From: an uncultured Moheibacter sp.
Lineage (GTDB): Bacteria; Bacteroidota; Bacteroidia; Flavobacteriales; Weeksellaceae
Assembly (NCBI GenBank): GCA_937875605.1
Contig: CALLXZ010000417.1
Coordinates: 1-6,819, forward strand
DNA length: 6,819 nt
Reading direction: 5' to 3'
The position numbers and the translations under genes were made by a program. Within the stretch, counting starts at the first letter, position 1; each line of letters starts with the position of its first letter. Shown piece by piece: positions 6,366 to 6,819 of this stretch. The notes beneath the pieces were generated by a model. The model had not been told where the DNA came from. It made no database searches and was given only the letters and a program-made list of their open reading frames with translations.

Positions 6366-6384
6366 ATCAAAATTAAATAGTACT

Positions 6385-6819
6385 TTACTCCTTCGGCAGG
6401 AAAACTTCCGCCATCATACAACGTGCACTTCCACCGCCCAATGTTTCAATGGTATTGATATCGACTGCAATGATCGGATTGTATTTTTCAATTGTTTCAA
6501 TTTGCTCTTTTGTCAACGAATCATAAGCTGTCTGTGACATTACCAGATATTTTGAGCTACCCATTCCACCAACTTGTAACATATTTCCGGCAAATTGATT
6601 CATCTGTTTTTCAGTAATTGCAATGATTTCTTTTCCAGATTCTTTCAAGTGTGAAACCACATTTTTCTTCTCTGATTTATCGTCGATCGTATCGAGGCAA
6701 ATCACGGCATATTGGTCTGCCACACACATCATCACGTTAGTATGATAGATCTGCTGACGTTCGCCATTGACCGTTTGATTGGCTTCAAAAATGACAGGTG
6801 TATATTCAAAATCCTCGCA
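6385..6819 (-). CDS. ctlX: Citrulline utilisation hydrolase CtlX-like, C-terminal half (partial, 5' end outside window)
   Basis: This is a member of the guanidino-group modifying (arginine deiminase/amidinotransferase) superfamily. CtlX-type proteins are annotated as citrulline hydrolases, acting in the cytoplasm; the reaction is taken from the family name, not proved here. The 144 visible residues are about the last half of an expected 300 or so. The frame is open to the window edge: the segment before the ATG pair at 6727-6732 reads on through IYHTNVMMCVADQYAVI, so those ATGs are internal. Visible catalytic features are the His of IYHTNVMM (visible residue 26) and the nucleophilic Cys of LGGGSARCMMAEVF (visible residue 134, 11 residues from the end), both typical of the superfamily. 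The gene is convergent with the outer-membrane protein gene and has no visible functional link to it. Confidence 0.9.
   Translation of the reverse strand, partial: CEDFEYTPVIFEANQTVNGERQQIYHTNVMMCVADQYAVICLDTIDDKSEKKNVVSHLKESGKEIIAITEKQMNQFAGNMLQVGGMGSSKYLVMSQTAYDSLTKEQIETIEKYNPIIAVDINTIETLGGGSARCMMAEVFLPKE

Noticed and set aside
6727..6735. Apparent start (GTG-ATG-ATG) for a 116-aa minus-strand protein
   Set aside because: The frame stays open to the window edge and the preceding codons encode the conserved IYHTN of the CtlX family, so these are internal codons of a longer gene.

Overview
The window looks like chromosomal DNA from a Bacteroidota bacterium of the class Flavobacteriia, most likely family Weeksellaceae (Chryseobacterium-like). 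The DNA is AT-rich, there are no Shine-Dalgarno-type leaders, two genes appear to use TTG starts, there are matches to the Bacteroidota -7 promoter element TAnnTTTG, and the UvrA, Obg and CtlX sequences have a flavobacterial character. The family-level placement is inference from protein resemblance, not a computed phylogeny. No mobile element, CRISPR array, tRNA or rRNA is visible.

Layout. (1) Bases 1-1053, plus strand: the C-terminal part of uvrA, then after 4 bases a 186-aa protein of unknown role with a transglutaminase-like Cys-His-Asp pattern. (2) 1055-1585, minus strand: a small exported protein that I do not recognise, convergent with the previous gene by one base. A GC-rich hairpin that could terminate the uvrA transcript lies inside its 3' end. 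(3) 1681-2670, plus strand: obg, a ribosome-associated GTPase, with a TTG start fixed by an upstream in-frame stop. (4) 2671-2924: a gap without a convincing gene, holding small ORFs that may be decayed remnants. (5) 2925-4705, minus strand: a LytS-type histidine kinase and LytTR response regulator with a 4-base overlap. (6) 4706-4887: a divergent control region with a perfect 12-bp direct repeat at 21-bp period. (7) 4888-6309, plus strand: an unrecognised 145-aa cytoplasmic protein and an outer-membrane beta-barrel protein, 3 bases apart. (8) 6385-6819, minus strand: the C-terminal half of the citrulline/arginine-deiminase-like hydrolase CtlX, running off the window.

The most interesting part is 2925-6309. 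The repeat period and core (GTTTGG, fitting GTTNRK) are what the LytTR DNA-binding domain is known to recognise, and the repeat lies just upstream of the divergent two-gene operon. I infer a self-contained module in which a four-helix membrane sensor and its LytTR regulator switch on an unknown cytoplasmic protein plus an outer-membrane barrel. The rest of the window is ordinary housekeeping sequence.
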